Shown one piece after another: positions 1 through 7,673 of a DNA stretch of 57,296 bases (positions within the stretch are counted from its first letter, which is position 1; each line of letters starts with the position of its first letter). The stretch covers positions 1 to 57,296 of the forward strand of contig DATMBF010000016.1 in the NCBI GenBank assembly GCA_035559595.1, written 5' to 3'. The DNA comes from DATMBF01 sp035559595 (GTDB lineage Bacteria; Bacteroidota; Ignavibacteria; UBA10030). The translations under genes were made by a program, and so were the position numbers. The notes below the pieces were generated by a model. The model had not been told where the DNA came from and did no database searches. It saw only the letters and a program-made list of their open reading frames with translations.

Positions 1-1043
1 TGTTGTAATGTCGAGTATTCAATGGGGCTATGGATGATTCGCAAAACATTGGTGGCTAGAGCCTCGTGATCTCCCGGAGGAACGACAACGGCTTTGTCGC
101 TACCGAAATCATAGAGAAGTCCTACTCGCGTTCCACAGACGACTGTTTTGCAGGCGGCCGCTTCTGCTACTACCATTGCTTGTGATTCATGCAAGGATGT
201 GTGTAGTAAAACATGGGCCCAACGATAATGTTGTGGTAATTCGCTGTGCTCTCTCCATCCAAGGAATTGAACTTTGTCCGCGATACCGAGTTCTCGCGCA
301 AGACTCTGGATTTTTCCGTTTAGATAATCGGCCCCAATAACCCGAAGAATGCAATGTTCCGATTGTGTGATTCTCGCGAACGCTTTTAGCAGTGTGACCT
401 GATCCTTTACATCAAGGAGATTGGCAACGTGGAGGAATCGATAGGGAGGCATAAGCCTATCCTCTCTCCCATCGGGAGAGAACTGTGCGGTATCTACTCC
501 GCATGGTATAACGTTGAGATTCTTGCCGGAGATATTTTGATCTCGAAGTTGTTGAACTTGATAATTTGTTTGAACCATGATGGATGTCGCATTCTTAGCT
601 ACCCATGAAAAGAGTCGACGCTGGAGAGGATGAACGAGAGTCCCATACTTGATAGAAGGTAGAGAAGCAGTTTCTCCACCGAAGAGACTAACAAGAGTAG
701 GGAGGTCGAAGACCTTACCGAGCATAACCGTTGCTAATTCTGCGATAAGTCCAAACATCCCGTGGATGAGTTCAAATCTTTTCGATTCTTGTTCCTTTAG
801 GATGGAAAAGAAATATTGGAAGAGCTTTTTCGACCAATGATCTTTATAGTGGGCTCGAATAACCTTGACTTGGGCTTTCCCACAGAAACTCTCTGCATAT
901 TCGGCCCCCATGGTTACGAGGACGTATACTGTAATTTCAAATCTTTCGGAGAGCAAGGAGACAAGGTTGTAAAGTAGCGGGATCTTCACACCCCTGTTTT
1001 GTTCGGATACACCGCCTGGAGTTAAAATCGCTATCCTATTCAT
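1..1043 (-). CDS. Glycosyltransferase family 4 (GT-B), C-terminus cut off by window edge
   Basis: Translating the minus strand from the ATG at 1043 gives 347 open codons to the left edge, so the C-terminal end is missing. The protein begins MNRIAILTPGGVSEQN, a typical GT-B opening strand with a glycine loop, and contains a central VIPCGVDTAQFSPDG segment and a late HESQAMVVAEAAACK segment, which is the E-x7-E-like nucleotide-sugar site of GT4 enzymes. Family knowledge: retaining sugar transferases that use nucleotide sugars on the cytoplasmic face. The start overlaps the stop of the upstream GT9 gene by four bases (ATGA), so the two are probably translationally coupled. Donor and acceptor sugars cannot be told. 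A surface-polysaccharide or glycolipid role is inferred from the neighbours. Confidence 0.85.
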   Translation of the reverse strand, partial: MNRIAILTPGGVSEQNRGVKIPLLYNLVSLLSERFEITVYVLVTMGAEYAESFCGKAQVKVIRAHYKDHWSKKLFQYFFSILKEQESKRFELIHGMFGLIAELATVMLGKVFDLPTLVSLFGGETASLPSIKYGTLVHPLQRRLFSWVAKNATSIMVQTNYQVQQLRDQNISGKNLNVIPCGVDTAQFSPDGREDRLMPPYRFLHVANLLDVKDQVTLLKAFARITQSEHCILRVIGADYLNGKIQSLARELGIADKVQFLGWREHSELPQHYRWAHVLLHTSLHESQAMVVAEAAACKTVVCGTRVGLLYDFGSDKAVVVPPGDHEALATNVLRIIHSPIEYSTLQ

Positions 1044-2089
1044 AAGGCGAGCTTTGAAGCGGACGAGTGTAAAAGTTTCTGCGTCATCTCATAGATATAC
1101 TCTGCCCTATATCGCGTCAAGCAGTGTACATCTCCGTATTTACATTCTGCTTTCATACAAGCCCAGCATTCCAGGTCGCCTGAATGGAAGCAGAGAGTGT
1201 GTTCACCCAACGGCCTCGACCAATCATGGCGACTCGAGCCAAAGAGCGCGAGGGTTGGAATTCCGGACACCCACGCCATGTGCATCAAGCCAGAGTCTTC
1301 ACTAACGACTGCAGAGGCATATTGCACAATCCCAAAAGCTTCAGCAAGCGTCGTTTTGTCAACTAGGTTGATCGTTGAGTCGGGCAACTTCTCAGCTATG
1401 TATCGCGCCTTAAGGTCGATTCGCCCGGTTCCCATGAGGAGAAACTGCACGCGCTCTTCCGCTAACCAGAGGTTGGCCAACTCGGCGTAGTTCTCAATCG
1501 GCCAATTCCTCGTTTTCCAAAGTCCTGCAGGGTTGAGGACGACTAACCTTGTCGCCCCATCCCAGCCGTGTTTGCCCAGGATATTTTCCGCATGGTCCAT
1601 GACGTCGTGCCGAATTTCCATGCGACACACCGGTCGTATTGAATCAAAGCCGGTTCGTTGAAAGGTATCCAGCACCCTATCTCCTGCAGCATTTGTGGAG
1701 TAGCGGTCGAATTCTCCCCAAAACGTAGGGAAAGCCGAGCGTCGGATAGCCCGACTGACCCAATTTCTCTGCAGGTCAATGACAACATCATAGTATACCT
1801 TTGGAATCTTTGCGCACCATGCAAGTGTGTGCTGAACCCGCCCCCATCGGTTTGCACAGTGGGGAAAAATGAGAACGTTATCAAAGATGGTGAGTGCTTT
1901 AGGGAGGTCAGCACATGGTTCGGTCGTGAGAAAGTCAATTTGCGCGTTAGGAAACGATTTTCGAAGTGAGGTGCAGTAGGGAAATGTTATCGCAACATCT
2001 CCGGTCGCGTGGAGGCGGATGATCAGTATTCGGGATGGCTGATGTTGTGGAGATAGCGGCCGAAAGGACCGTGACTCTGTGTGATTCAT
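1040..2089 (-). CDS. Glycosyltransferase family 9 (heptosyltransferase-like)
   Basis: A 349-residue protein with the GT9 (ADP-heptose:LPS heptosyltransferase) layout: an early RILIIRLHATGDVAITFP segment (the family's glycine/Asp N-terminal motif) and a late SEDSGLMHMAWVSGIPT segment matching the conserved D-S-G-x-M-H nucleotide-sugar site. The ATG at 2089 was chosen because the longer reading starts with GTG at 2152, overlaps the preceding methyltransferase by 47 bases and adds nothing family-like. Cytoplasmic, probably membrane-associated. With the following GT4 gene (4-base overlap) it suggests assembly of a surface glycan; transfer of heptose specifically is not shown. Confidence 0.85.
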   Translation of the reverse strand: MNHTESRSFRPLSPQHQPSRILIIRLHATGDVAITFPYCTSLRKSFPNAQIDFLTTEPCADLPKALTIFDNVLIFPHCANRWGRVQHTLAWCAKIPKVYYDVVIDLQRNWVSRAIRRSAFPTFWGEFDRYSTNAAGDRVLDTFQRTGFDSIRPVCRMEIRHDVMDHAENILGKHGWDGATRLVVLNPAGLWKTRNWPIENYAELANLWLAEERVQFLLMGTGRIDLKARYIAEKLPDSTINLVDKTTLAEAFGIVQYASAVVSEDSGLMHMAWVSGIPTLALFGSSRHDWSRPLGEHTLCFHSGDLECWACMKAECKYGDVHCLTRYRAEYIYEMTQKLLHSSASKLAL

Positions 2090-2105
2090 ATCGCAGTGAA
2101 CGGGA

Positions 2106-2921
2106 CTAAGACTCCAATTTCTGTAAGACTGCCACAAAATGGTCTCCCGCACCTCTTACCCCAGGCAATCTCGCTACAATTCCCTCCAAGCGCTCCAACC
2201 GACTCGATAATCGTGGATAGATTGTCTTAAACCCCGTCGCATGGGGTGGGGGCGAGATGATATTCAATCCCATGATCTTCCGGACTTTGAACCATCTCCG
2301 GAATGCCGCCGTGAACGTTCGCGGTGAATAGTAATGCACGGTAAATGTCCCGCCACGAAATCCCGTTGCCTGCACATTCTTCCGCAACCGTCGAAAGGCA
2401 AACCTGAAGTTCATCCGGACCAATCCCGCCACGATCTCCCACAGACAGACCGGCGGCATAACCATCGCTACAAAATATCCGCCCGGGCGAACCACCTGTG
2501 CCACCTGCTCAGCAACAGTATTCAGCGAGTTGACGCAGTTGAGCCCACCAAAGTTGGAGAGCACAAGGTCGAACCTACGGCCGGTGAGGAGTGAGAGGTC
2601 TTCGAAGCTGCCGACGAGAAACTCTACATTGTTTGCTCCTACTTTCTTTGACCTTCGCTTTGCCTCTTCAATCATTTTTGGTGCAACATCAATCCCCACC
2701 ACCTTGTAACCTTCCTCTGCCAATGCAACCGCATCAATGCCTGTTCCACAATTGATGTCAAGGATATTCGAGCCGGGTGGGGTGAGGGAGCGGATTGTTT
2801 CGTAGATCCTCTGCCGGAGTCCTCGAGTAATGTCGTTCTCGAGCACGGCCTCAAAGCTCTCGGCTACGCTATTGAACGCTTCGGCGACACGTGCCCTTTC
2901 TATTTCGTTAACGGTTGACAT
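2106..2921 (-). CDS. Class I SAM-dependent methyltransferase
   Basis: A 271-residue methyltransferase with a clear Rossmann motif I (NILDINCGTGIDAVALAEEG), an acidic end of strand 2 (VVGIDVAPKMIEEA), and post-motif residues LVLSNFGGLNC. The C-terminal third is an insertion typical of small-molecule or lipid methyltransferases of the Methyltransf_11/25 type. The ATG at 2921 overlaps the end of the upstream radical SAM fusion by 14 bases, and the GT9 gene follows at once, so the product probably acts on the same molecule that those genes build. The substrate is unknown. Confidence 0.85.
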   Translation of the reverse strand: MSTVNEIERARVAEAFNSVAESFEAVLENDITRGLRQRIYETIRSLTPPGSNILDINCGTGIDAVALAEEGYKVVGIDVAPKMIEEAKRRSKKVGANNVEFLVGSFEDLSLLTGRRFDLVLSNFGGLNCVNSLNTVAEQVAQVVRPGGYFVAMVMPPVCLWEIVAGLVRMNFRFAFRRLRKNVQATGFRGGTFTVHYYSPRTFTAAFRRWFKVRKIMGLNIISPPPHATGFKTIYPRLSSRLERLEGIVARLPGVRGAGDHFVAVLQKLES

Positions 2922-5352
2922 GAGAAACAGACAGGCGCTCTAATTGATGAAGTCTGTGTAACTCGAAGGGCAACGTTGCTCCGTGATACACCATCGATGC
3001 GAGGTTGCGGAACGACCGTTTGTGGAATTTCACCTGTAGCATCTCTTTTGTTGTCCTCAGACCTCTCCAGACGCTGAACTTCTTGTGGACAACGCGATGC
3101 AAAGTCCGGTAGAAGTCCGGATGATATTCGCCCGCAAACATCAGCTCTAAGTCCTGACTATCCATCCAGTTTTGTTTTTCGCCCAATTGCGCTTTTACAC
3201 GCTCATAAAACTTCGTCCCGGGCAGGGGATAGGAGACGGAGATGCCGATCTCGTCGGGCTGGCAATCTTTTACCACCTGCAATGTCTTTTCAATATCCTC
3301 TTTTGTCTCGCCCGGGTAGCCGAACTGCAAGAAGAACCCAACCCGTATCCCAGCCTTGTGGAGCAGTGCCGTGGCTTCGTAAATCTGCTCGACAGTGGTG
3401 CCCTTTTCCATCGCGTCGAGGATCTTCTGAGAACCGGACTCGGCACCAACCCAGACTGTTTGGCAGCCTGCATGTTTGAGATGTCGAATGTTGTCTTCCT
3501 TCAGCAGTAAATCCACTCGAGAGAGGCATTTGAATGGAATCTTGGCATCTTCGTGATTGACCACCTCGTCGAACCGTGTCACCCAGCCGGGTTTTAGGCC
3601 AAAGATGTCATCGGCGAACCAGAGATGGTCTGGATTGGCGAACCGCTTTAGGAACTTCATCTCCTCCACGACATTCTCCGGGCTACGGCTGTGGTACACC
3701 TGGCCATAAATCGGCTTTGCGCACCAGTTGCAATGGAATGGGCAACCGCGAGTGGTGACGAGGTTGAGCGAGAAGTAGCCGTGCCGCTGTTTCCATACCG
3801 ACCGATATTTCTCGATATCGACCAGATCCCATGCCGGCAATGGGAGTTCGTCGAGATTCGTTACAAGCTCTCGTTTGGGTGTTCGATGAAAGGATCCATT
3901 TCGTCGGGATGCCACTCCACGGATAGATTCGACCGGGCTTTCCGCCCCATGGAAGAGATGATGGACGAGTTCAGTTAAAGTCTGCTCAGCCTCGCCACAG
4001 ATGACGTAGTCCGCTCCATGGGCAAAGTATTTTTCGAGATGATCACTAGCGTCTGAGCTGAAGATCGCAACAGTGCAGCCGTGTTCCTTGGCGATCTTCG
4101 TCATTGCAAATGCAGCCTGACGCATTCGGGTAAGACACATCTTTGTGAGGTAGTTAAACTGATCATCGTAGATCACAAGGATTTTCGGACGATAACGAGT
4201 GAGCGACGCAGTGATCTCAGCCTCGTTTTCATCAAACATTACATCGTGGAACGCAACGGCGAATCCGTACCTTCGCAAGTAACTGGCGGCATAGAGTGTT
4301 CCCAGAGGGGGATAGGGCATCATCGCTGTGTACTCTTTTGGGTCAAAGCGCAGAAAATACGAGTGTGTCAAAAGAACGTCAGCCTGTGCACCATTACGGG
4401 GGAAGCTTCTTGTCAATGTGTCTGAAAGTCCATAGTGGTCGAGCCTTTGGGAGTACTCAGCTTTCACTTTGGCTAAGAAATCTCCAGAATATGCTGTTGA
4501 AATATCTGGCGTGCACTGATACAATTCGCGTCGTTTTTCCTCCGGAAGCGAGGCGTACCTGCGACTCCATAAGCGATCCCAGAATTTCATGAGCCGATTG
4601 TCGAGCCAATCACCGACGCGGCCTGCAAAAATGGTTTCGGACAACGCCTGAAAGATTGAGGCCTTGTGTCCAGATGGCAGGACATATGAGGACTCGTACA
4701 TTGGGAGGAAACCTTCGATCCACTTGTTTGCCCTGCGGTAACGGAGGAATAAATCGGAATTCAGCAATGGCTTGAGCGTAGCAATTTCAATGGCAGTATA
4801 AAGGTCTTTCCGATCGGATTCGAGTCGCTGTTCAGTTACAAAATGATTAAGGCAGAAGTACTTCTTGTTGTTGAGCAAGAAGAGCTTCTTAAAGAGAATC
4901 AGGATACTCCGACAGATCCAGAGCCTGCGCGTTGCCGTCACGACGACATAGTCAATATCCCCGTCTTGACTGGCAACCCCTTTGGAAAGCTCGCCTGAGA
5001 CAAATACACCGCGCACAAAGGGGATATGGCGGAAAACGTTTGACATGAATTGAGCCGTCTTCCAGTACGATCTTGCTCGTTCTTCTTTTTCGAGTCTCGC
5101 TGAGGCAATGTTTAACTGGCCATTTCTTATGAAATAGAACGGTTCATCGAACGAGACTAGGCGGGAAAGCGGTTCACGAGAGCAGAGCGAATGGATCTCA
5201 CGTTCGGAAAGACTGGCGACAGAAAGGAATTGTCTAAGTTCTGCGGCTCTCAGGGGGTGGTGAAAAATATCGAAGTAGAGAAGTACTCGAAGAACGTCGA
5301 TCTCAACAGGGGAGAACGTTGACGCTCGAACTTCAGTGTTCTCGCGGTTCAT
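2908..5352 (-). CDS. Nucleotidyltransferase-like domain fused to a B12-binding radical SAM enzyme
   Basis: An unusual 814-residue fusion in one uninterrupted frame. Residues about 1-310 resemble stand-alone nucleotidyltransferases that begin with a winged-helix-like LLYFDIFHHPLRAAEL segment; the catalytic pattern is VSGELSKG followed by DGDIDYVVV, with Asp132 and Asp134 as likely metal ligands. Residues about 325-470 look like a cobalamin-binding domain with the MPYPPLGTLYAASYLRRYGF signature (345-364). Residues about 530-750 are a radical SAM core with the cluster motif C537-x3-C541-x2-C544 (TTRGCPFHCNWC). It is the first gene of an overlapping operon with a methyltransferase and two glycosyltransferases, behind a candidate promoter at 5385-5413. 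Members of the B12-radical SAM class often methylate or rearrange unactivated carbons; the real substrate is unknown. Confidence 0.85.
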   Translation of the reverse strand: MNRENTEVRASTFSPVEIDVLRVLLYFDIFHHPLRAAELRQFLSVASLSEREIHSLCSREPLSRLVSFDEPFYFIRNGQLNIASARLEKEERARSYWKTAQFMSNVFRHIPFVRGVFVSGELSKGVASQDGDIDYVVVTATRRLWICRSILILFKKLFLLNNKKYFCLNHFVTEQRLESDRKDLYTAIEIATLKPLLNSDLFLRYRRANKWIEGFLPMYESSYVLPSGHKASIFQALSETIFAGRVGDWLDNRLMKFWDRLWSRRYASLPEEKRRELYQCTPDISTAYSGDFLAKVKAEYSQRLDHYGLSDTLTRSFPRNGAQADVLLTHSYFLRFDPKEYTAMMPYPPLGTLYAASYLRRYGFAVAFHDVMFDENEAEITASLTRYRPKILVIYDDQFNYLTKMCLTRMRQAAFAMTKIAKEHGCTVAIFSSDASDHLEKYFAHGADYVICGEAEQTLTELVHHLFHGAESPVESIRGVASRRNGSFHRTPKRELVTNLDELPLPAWDLVDIEKYRSVWKQRHGYFSLNLVTTRGCPFHCNWCAKPIYGQVYHSRSPENVVEEMKFLKRFANPDHLWFADDIFGLKPGWVTRFDEVVNHEDAKIPFKCLSRVDLLLKEDNIRHLKHAGCQTVWVGAESGSQKILDAMEKGTTVEQIYEATALLHKAGIRVGFFLQFGYPGETKEDIEKTLQVVKDCQPDEIGISVSYPLPGTKFYERVKAQLGEKQNWMDSQDLELMFAGEYHPDFYRTLHRVVHKKFSVWRGLRTTKEMLQVKFHKRSFRNLASMVYHGATLPFELHRLHQLERLSVSHVNR

Positions 5353-5384
5353 AGTATGCCATCGTGAGGCACGAGGGTAGTGAG

Positions 5385-5413
5385 ATGATACAAAAGATTG
5401 AAATACGAAGCAA
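5385..5413 (-). promoter_or_regulatory. Candidate promoter of the radical SAM/glycosyltransferase operon
   Basis: On the minus strand TTGCTT (5413-5408) and TATCAT (5390-5385) are separated by exactly 17 bases. Transcription would start about 26 bases before the ATG at 5352. Found by eye; no experimental support. Confidence 0.4.
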
Positions 5414-5490
5414 ACAAGAGAGTTCCCAGCAGTGCCTGCATCATAGCCGCGTCAACCTCATGTTGCAGCCAAAAGTTCCCAAGACAAATC

Positions 5491-5519
5491 TTGATTGTCG
5501 GCCCATGAAGTGGTATTTT
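5491..5519 (+). promoter_or_regulatory. Candidate promoter of the PASTA protein and rpe
   Basis: TTGATT (5491-5496), a 17-base spacer and TATTTT (5514-5519). The predicted transcription start near 5526 lies downstream of the earlier in-frame ATGs and just before the ATG at 5547, which is one reason for choosing that start. Confidence 0.4.
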
Positions 5520-5546
5520 TCAACTGCTGTACAGGCTTGGTCATCT

Positions 5547-6305
5547 ATGACACCAGCAATACAAAATCTCCTGAAGAGACTCGGTGGGTTCTTCGCCGGA
5601 CTTCTTGTTCTGTTCATTCTTGTGGATGATGTCGTGATGCCATGGTATGTCCAACAGGGAAGAACAACGACTGTCCCCGATGTTACCGGTTTGCCGAAAG
5701 AGGAGGCTTTTCAGAAACTAAGCGAGCACGGTCTCGTCGGAAAAGAATTTGAGACCAGGCAGGATAAACAGTATCCGATCGGAACGGTGGCTCAGCAGAA
5801 TCCTCTGCCGGGGACTGAGGTGAAGTATGGGAGAGGAATCTATTTGACAATCAGTGGGGGAGAGCCGAAGGTGAGTGTCCCTTCGCTCAGGGGGAGATCT
5901 CTGCGTGATGCGGCTCTTGCACTTGAGCGTTTTGGACTCTCCTTGGGTCGTGTGGAATATCAGGTTTCTATGAATTTTCCCGAGAATACGATTATCGAGC
6001 AAGGAATTTCCGAAGAGACGAAAGTGCCTGTGGGAACGCAAGTGTCTGTGATCGTTAGTCAGGGTAAAAGCGCCGACAGAATTCCTGTACCGAACGTTGT
6101 CCGAAAATCCCTCACCGAAGCAGAGAAAATCATTCTGCAGCTGAATCTTAAAGTGGGAAATATTACCTTCCAACCACATCCCGACCTTCTTCCCAATACA
6201 GTCATCGAACAATTTCCCCGACCTGGCAACTTCGTTTCCGTAGGGCAGGCGATTGATCTGTTTGTAGCGCAAAAGCCAGAGAAGCGGCCTATCCTGGAAA
6301 ACTGA
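5547..6305 (+). CDS. Membrane-anchored protein with three PASTA domains
   Basis: A 252-residue protein with a short cytoplasmic tail, one transmembrane helix (about 13-31), and three tandem PASTA repeats (about 39-105, 107-173 and 178-242), each opening with a (V)PDV/VPSL/VPNV-type motif. PASTA domains bind peptidoglycan or beta-lactam-like ligands and usually sit outside the inner membrane. There is no kinase domain, so this is not a PknB-type receptor. Earlier in-frame starts exist (GTG 5364, ATG 5385, 5460, 5505), but they add a poorly structured hydrophilic tail and precede the candidate promoter. The stop is two bases before rpe, so the two are likely co-transcribed. A structural or cell-wall-sensing role is inferred. 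Confidence 0.8.
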   Translation: MTPAIQNLLKRLGGFFAGLLVLFILVDDVVMPWYVQQGRTTTVPDVTGLPKEEAFQKLSEHGLVGKEFETRQDKQYPIGTVAQQNPLPGTEVKYGRGIYLTISGGEPKVSVPSLRGRSLRDAALALERFGLSLGRVEYQVSMNFPENTIIEQGISEETKVPVGTQVSVIVSQGKSADRIPVPNVVRKSLTEAEKIILQLNLKVGNITFQPHPDLLPNTVIEQFPRPGNFVSVGQAIDLFVAQKPEKRPILEN

Positions 6306-6306
6306 G

Positions 6307-6966
6307 ATGTCGACCGTCAAGATAGCGCCATCCATACTCGCTTCGGATTTCTCACGTCTTGCGGATCAAATGGCTGCAGCAGAGGATGGTGGAGCAGATT
6401 GGTTCCATCTCGACGTTATGGACGGACACTTCGTTCCGAACCTTACGTTTGGTCCTCCTGTCATTGCCGCTCTCAGAAAGCGCACGAAGCTCCCTTTTGA
6501 CACTCACCTCATGATAGAGAATCCTGATGCCTCGTTGGAAGCGTTCAGGGATGCGGGAGCCGATATTATCACTGTTCATCAGGAGGCGTGTAGGCATTTG
6601 CACCGAACGATCTCCCGAATCAAAGAGTTAGGAGCGAAAGCGGGCGTTGCGCTCAACCCTGCCACGCCCGTTTCAACGGTCGCAGACATTGTTTCCGATC
6701 TCGATCTTGTTCTGATTATGTCGGTTAATCCCGGTTTCGGCGGTCAGCAATTTATTCCGCAGGCTTGCAGAAAGCTGGAAGAAACAAAGCGCTTAATCAA
6801 AGATTCGGGGAAAGAAATTTTTCTGGAAGTTGATGGCGGGATAGACGAAGCAACGACTCCTCTCGTTGTGAAGAGTGGCGCGAATGTTCTGGTTGCCGGG
6901 ACTGCAATCTTTGGAAAAGGAGACATCAAGAACGCTATAGAACGACTGAAGAAAGCGGCTTCTTAG
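6307..6966 (+). CDS. rpe: Ribulose-phosphate 3-epimerase
   Basis: A 219-residue TIM-barrel enzyme of normal length that interconverts ribulose 5-phosphate and xylulose 5-phosphate in the pentose phosphate pathway. Conserved blocks are visible throughout: IAPSILASDF, HLDVMDGHFVPNLTFGP (metal His and catalytic Asp), DTHLMI, SVNPGFGGQ, EVDGGI with the second catalytic Asp, and the phosphate-binding AGTAIFG loop. It follows the PASTA gene almost without a gap and ends before a strong terminator at 6995-7017. Confidence 0.97.
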   Translation: MSTVKIAPSILASDFSRLADQMAAAEDGGADWFHLDVMDGHFVPNLTFGPPVIAALRKRTKLPFDTHLMIENPDASLEAFRDAGADIITVHQEACRHLHRTISRIKELGAKAGVALNPATPVSTVADIVSDLDLVLIMSVNPGFGGQQFIPQACRKLEETKRLIKDSGKEIFLEVDGGIDEATTPLVVKSGANVLVAGTAIFGKGDIKNAIERLKKAAS

Positions 6967-6994
6967 CCTTTTACACCTTTTTGGATCCTTTTCA

Positions 6995-7017
6995 CCCCCG
7001 CCCAGCGGGGGTTTTTT
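6995..7017 (+). terminator. Rho-independent terminator after rpe
   Basis: A perfect 7-bp GC stem (CCCCCGC at 6995-7001 with GCGGGGG at 7005-7011), a 3-base loop, and six T at 7012-7017. Confidence 0.9.
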
Positions 7018-7081
7018 GTTTCTGCAAGAGACCGGGTCGCCGCGAGGCGGGTGGATCATGAAAGACGGCAGAAAAATGTAC

Positions 7082-7110
7082 TTGACACAAGAGGGATTGA
7101 ATCTTATATT
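7082..7110 (+). promoter_or_regulatory. Promoter of the Lrp/AsnC-glnA operon
   Basis: TTGACA (7082-7087), a 17-base spacer and TATATT (7105-7110) followed by TTG. This is the closest match to a consensus sigma70-type promoter in the window, about 60 bases before the regulator start. Confidence 0.65.
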
Positions 7111-7177
7111 TTGCAAGTCATTTGACCATCACGCCTTACTTTCTAAGGAAATCTAACGTCCTGCTTTCCCTTTCTTT

Positions 7178-7648
7178 ATGTCTGCAATCGATTTAGATGA
7201 TATCGATAGAAAGATTCTCGAAATCCTGCAGAAAAATGGCCGCACCCGCCGTAACGACCTCTCTGAAAAAGTAGGTCTCTCTCTCCCCGCGGCCAGCGAG
7301 CGCCTTCGCAAGCTTGAAGAAGCGGGTTATATTCAAGGCTATTTCGCAAAGATCAACCACAAACTTCTTGGCAAAGATATTACCGCATTCGTTGTGGTAA
7401 CGGTGGACTCATCTAAGCATTTCGGGAGCTTCCTCGACCATGCATCATCGACGGACGAAGTCCTCGAATGCCACGCGGTCACCGGCGATGGAACACATCT
7501 CATCAAGATCAGAACGGAGAATACCGAGAGTCTCGAAAAGCTTCTTGCAAAGATCCAATCGTGGCAGGGTGTGGTGAAAACGACGACAATGATTGTACTT
7601 TCCACCTCAAAGGAAACTATGAGAATCAAAGTTCATAATCATAAATAA
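7178..7648 (+). CDS. Lrp/AsnC family transcriptional regulator
   Basis: A 156-residue regulator with an N-terminal winged helix-turn-helix (about 5-62; DIDRKILEILQKNGR and a recognition helix around SLPAASERLRKLEEAGYI) and a C-terminal RAM/AsnC ligand-binding domain (about 65-145; ECHAVTGDGTHLIKIR). Family members form octamers that sense amino acids. It sits 25 bases upstream of glnA under one promoter, so it probably regulates nitrogen assimilation, perhaps by binding glutamine; that link is inferred from position only. Confidence 0.92.
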   Translation: MSAIDLDDIDRKILEILQKNGRTRRNDLSEKVGLSLPAASERLRKLEEAGYIQGYFAKINHKLLGKDITAFVVVTVDSSKHFGSFLDHASSTDEVLECHAVTGDGTHLIKIRTENTESLEKLLAKIQSWQGVVKTTTMIVLSTSKETMRIKVHNHK

Positions 7649-7673
7649 CCATTCACGGAAAGGAACAAACCTT

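Noticed and set aside
1543..1938. Long open frames opposite or within the glycosyltransferase genes
   Set aside because: They are shadows of the GT9 gene in another frame, with no family motifs or ribosome-binding site.
5364..5546. Extra 61 residues at the PASTA protein N-terminus
   Set aside because: Starts with GTG or unsupported ATGs, lacks similarity to PASTA proteins, and lies upstream of the candidate promoter; kept only as an alternative.
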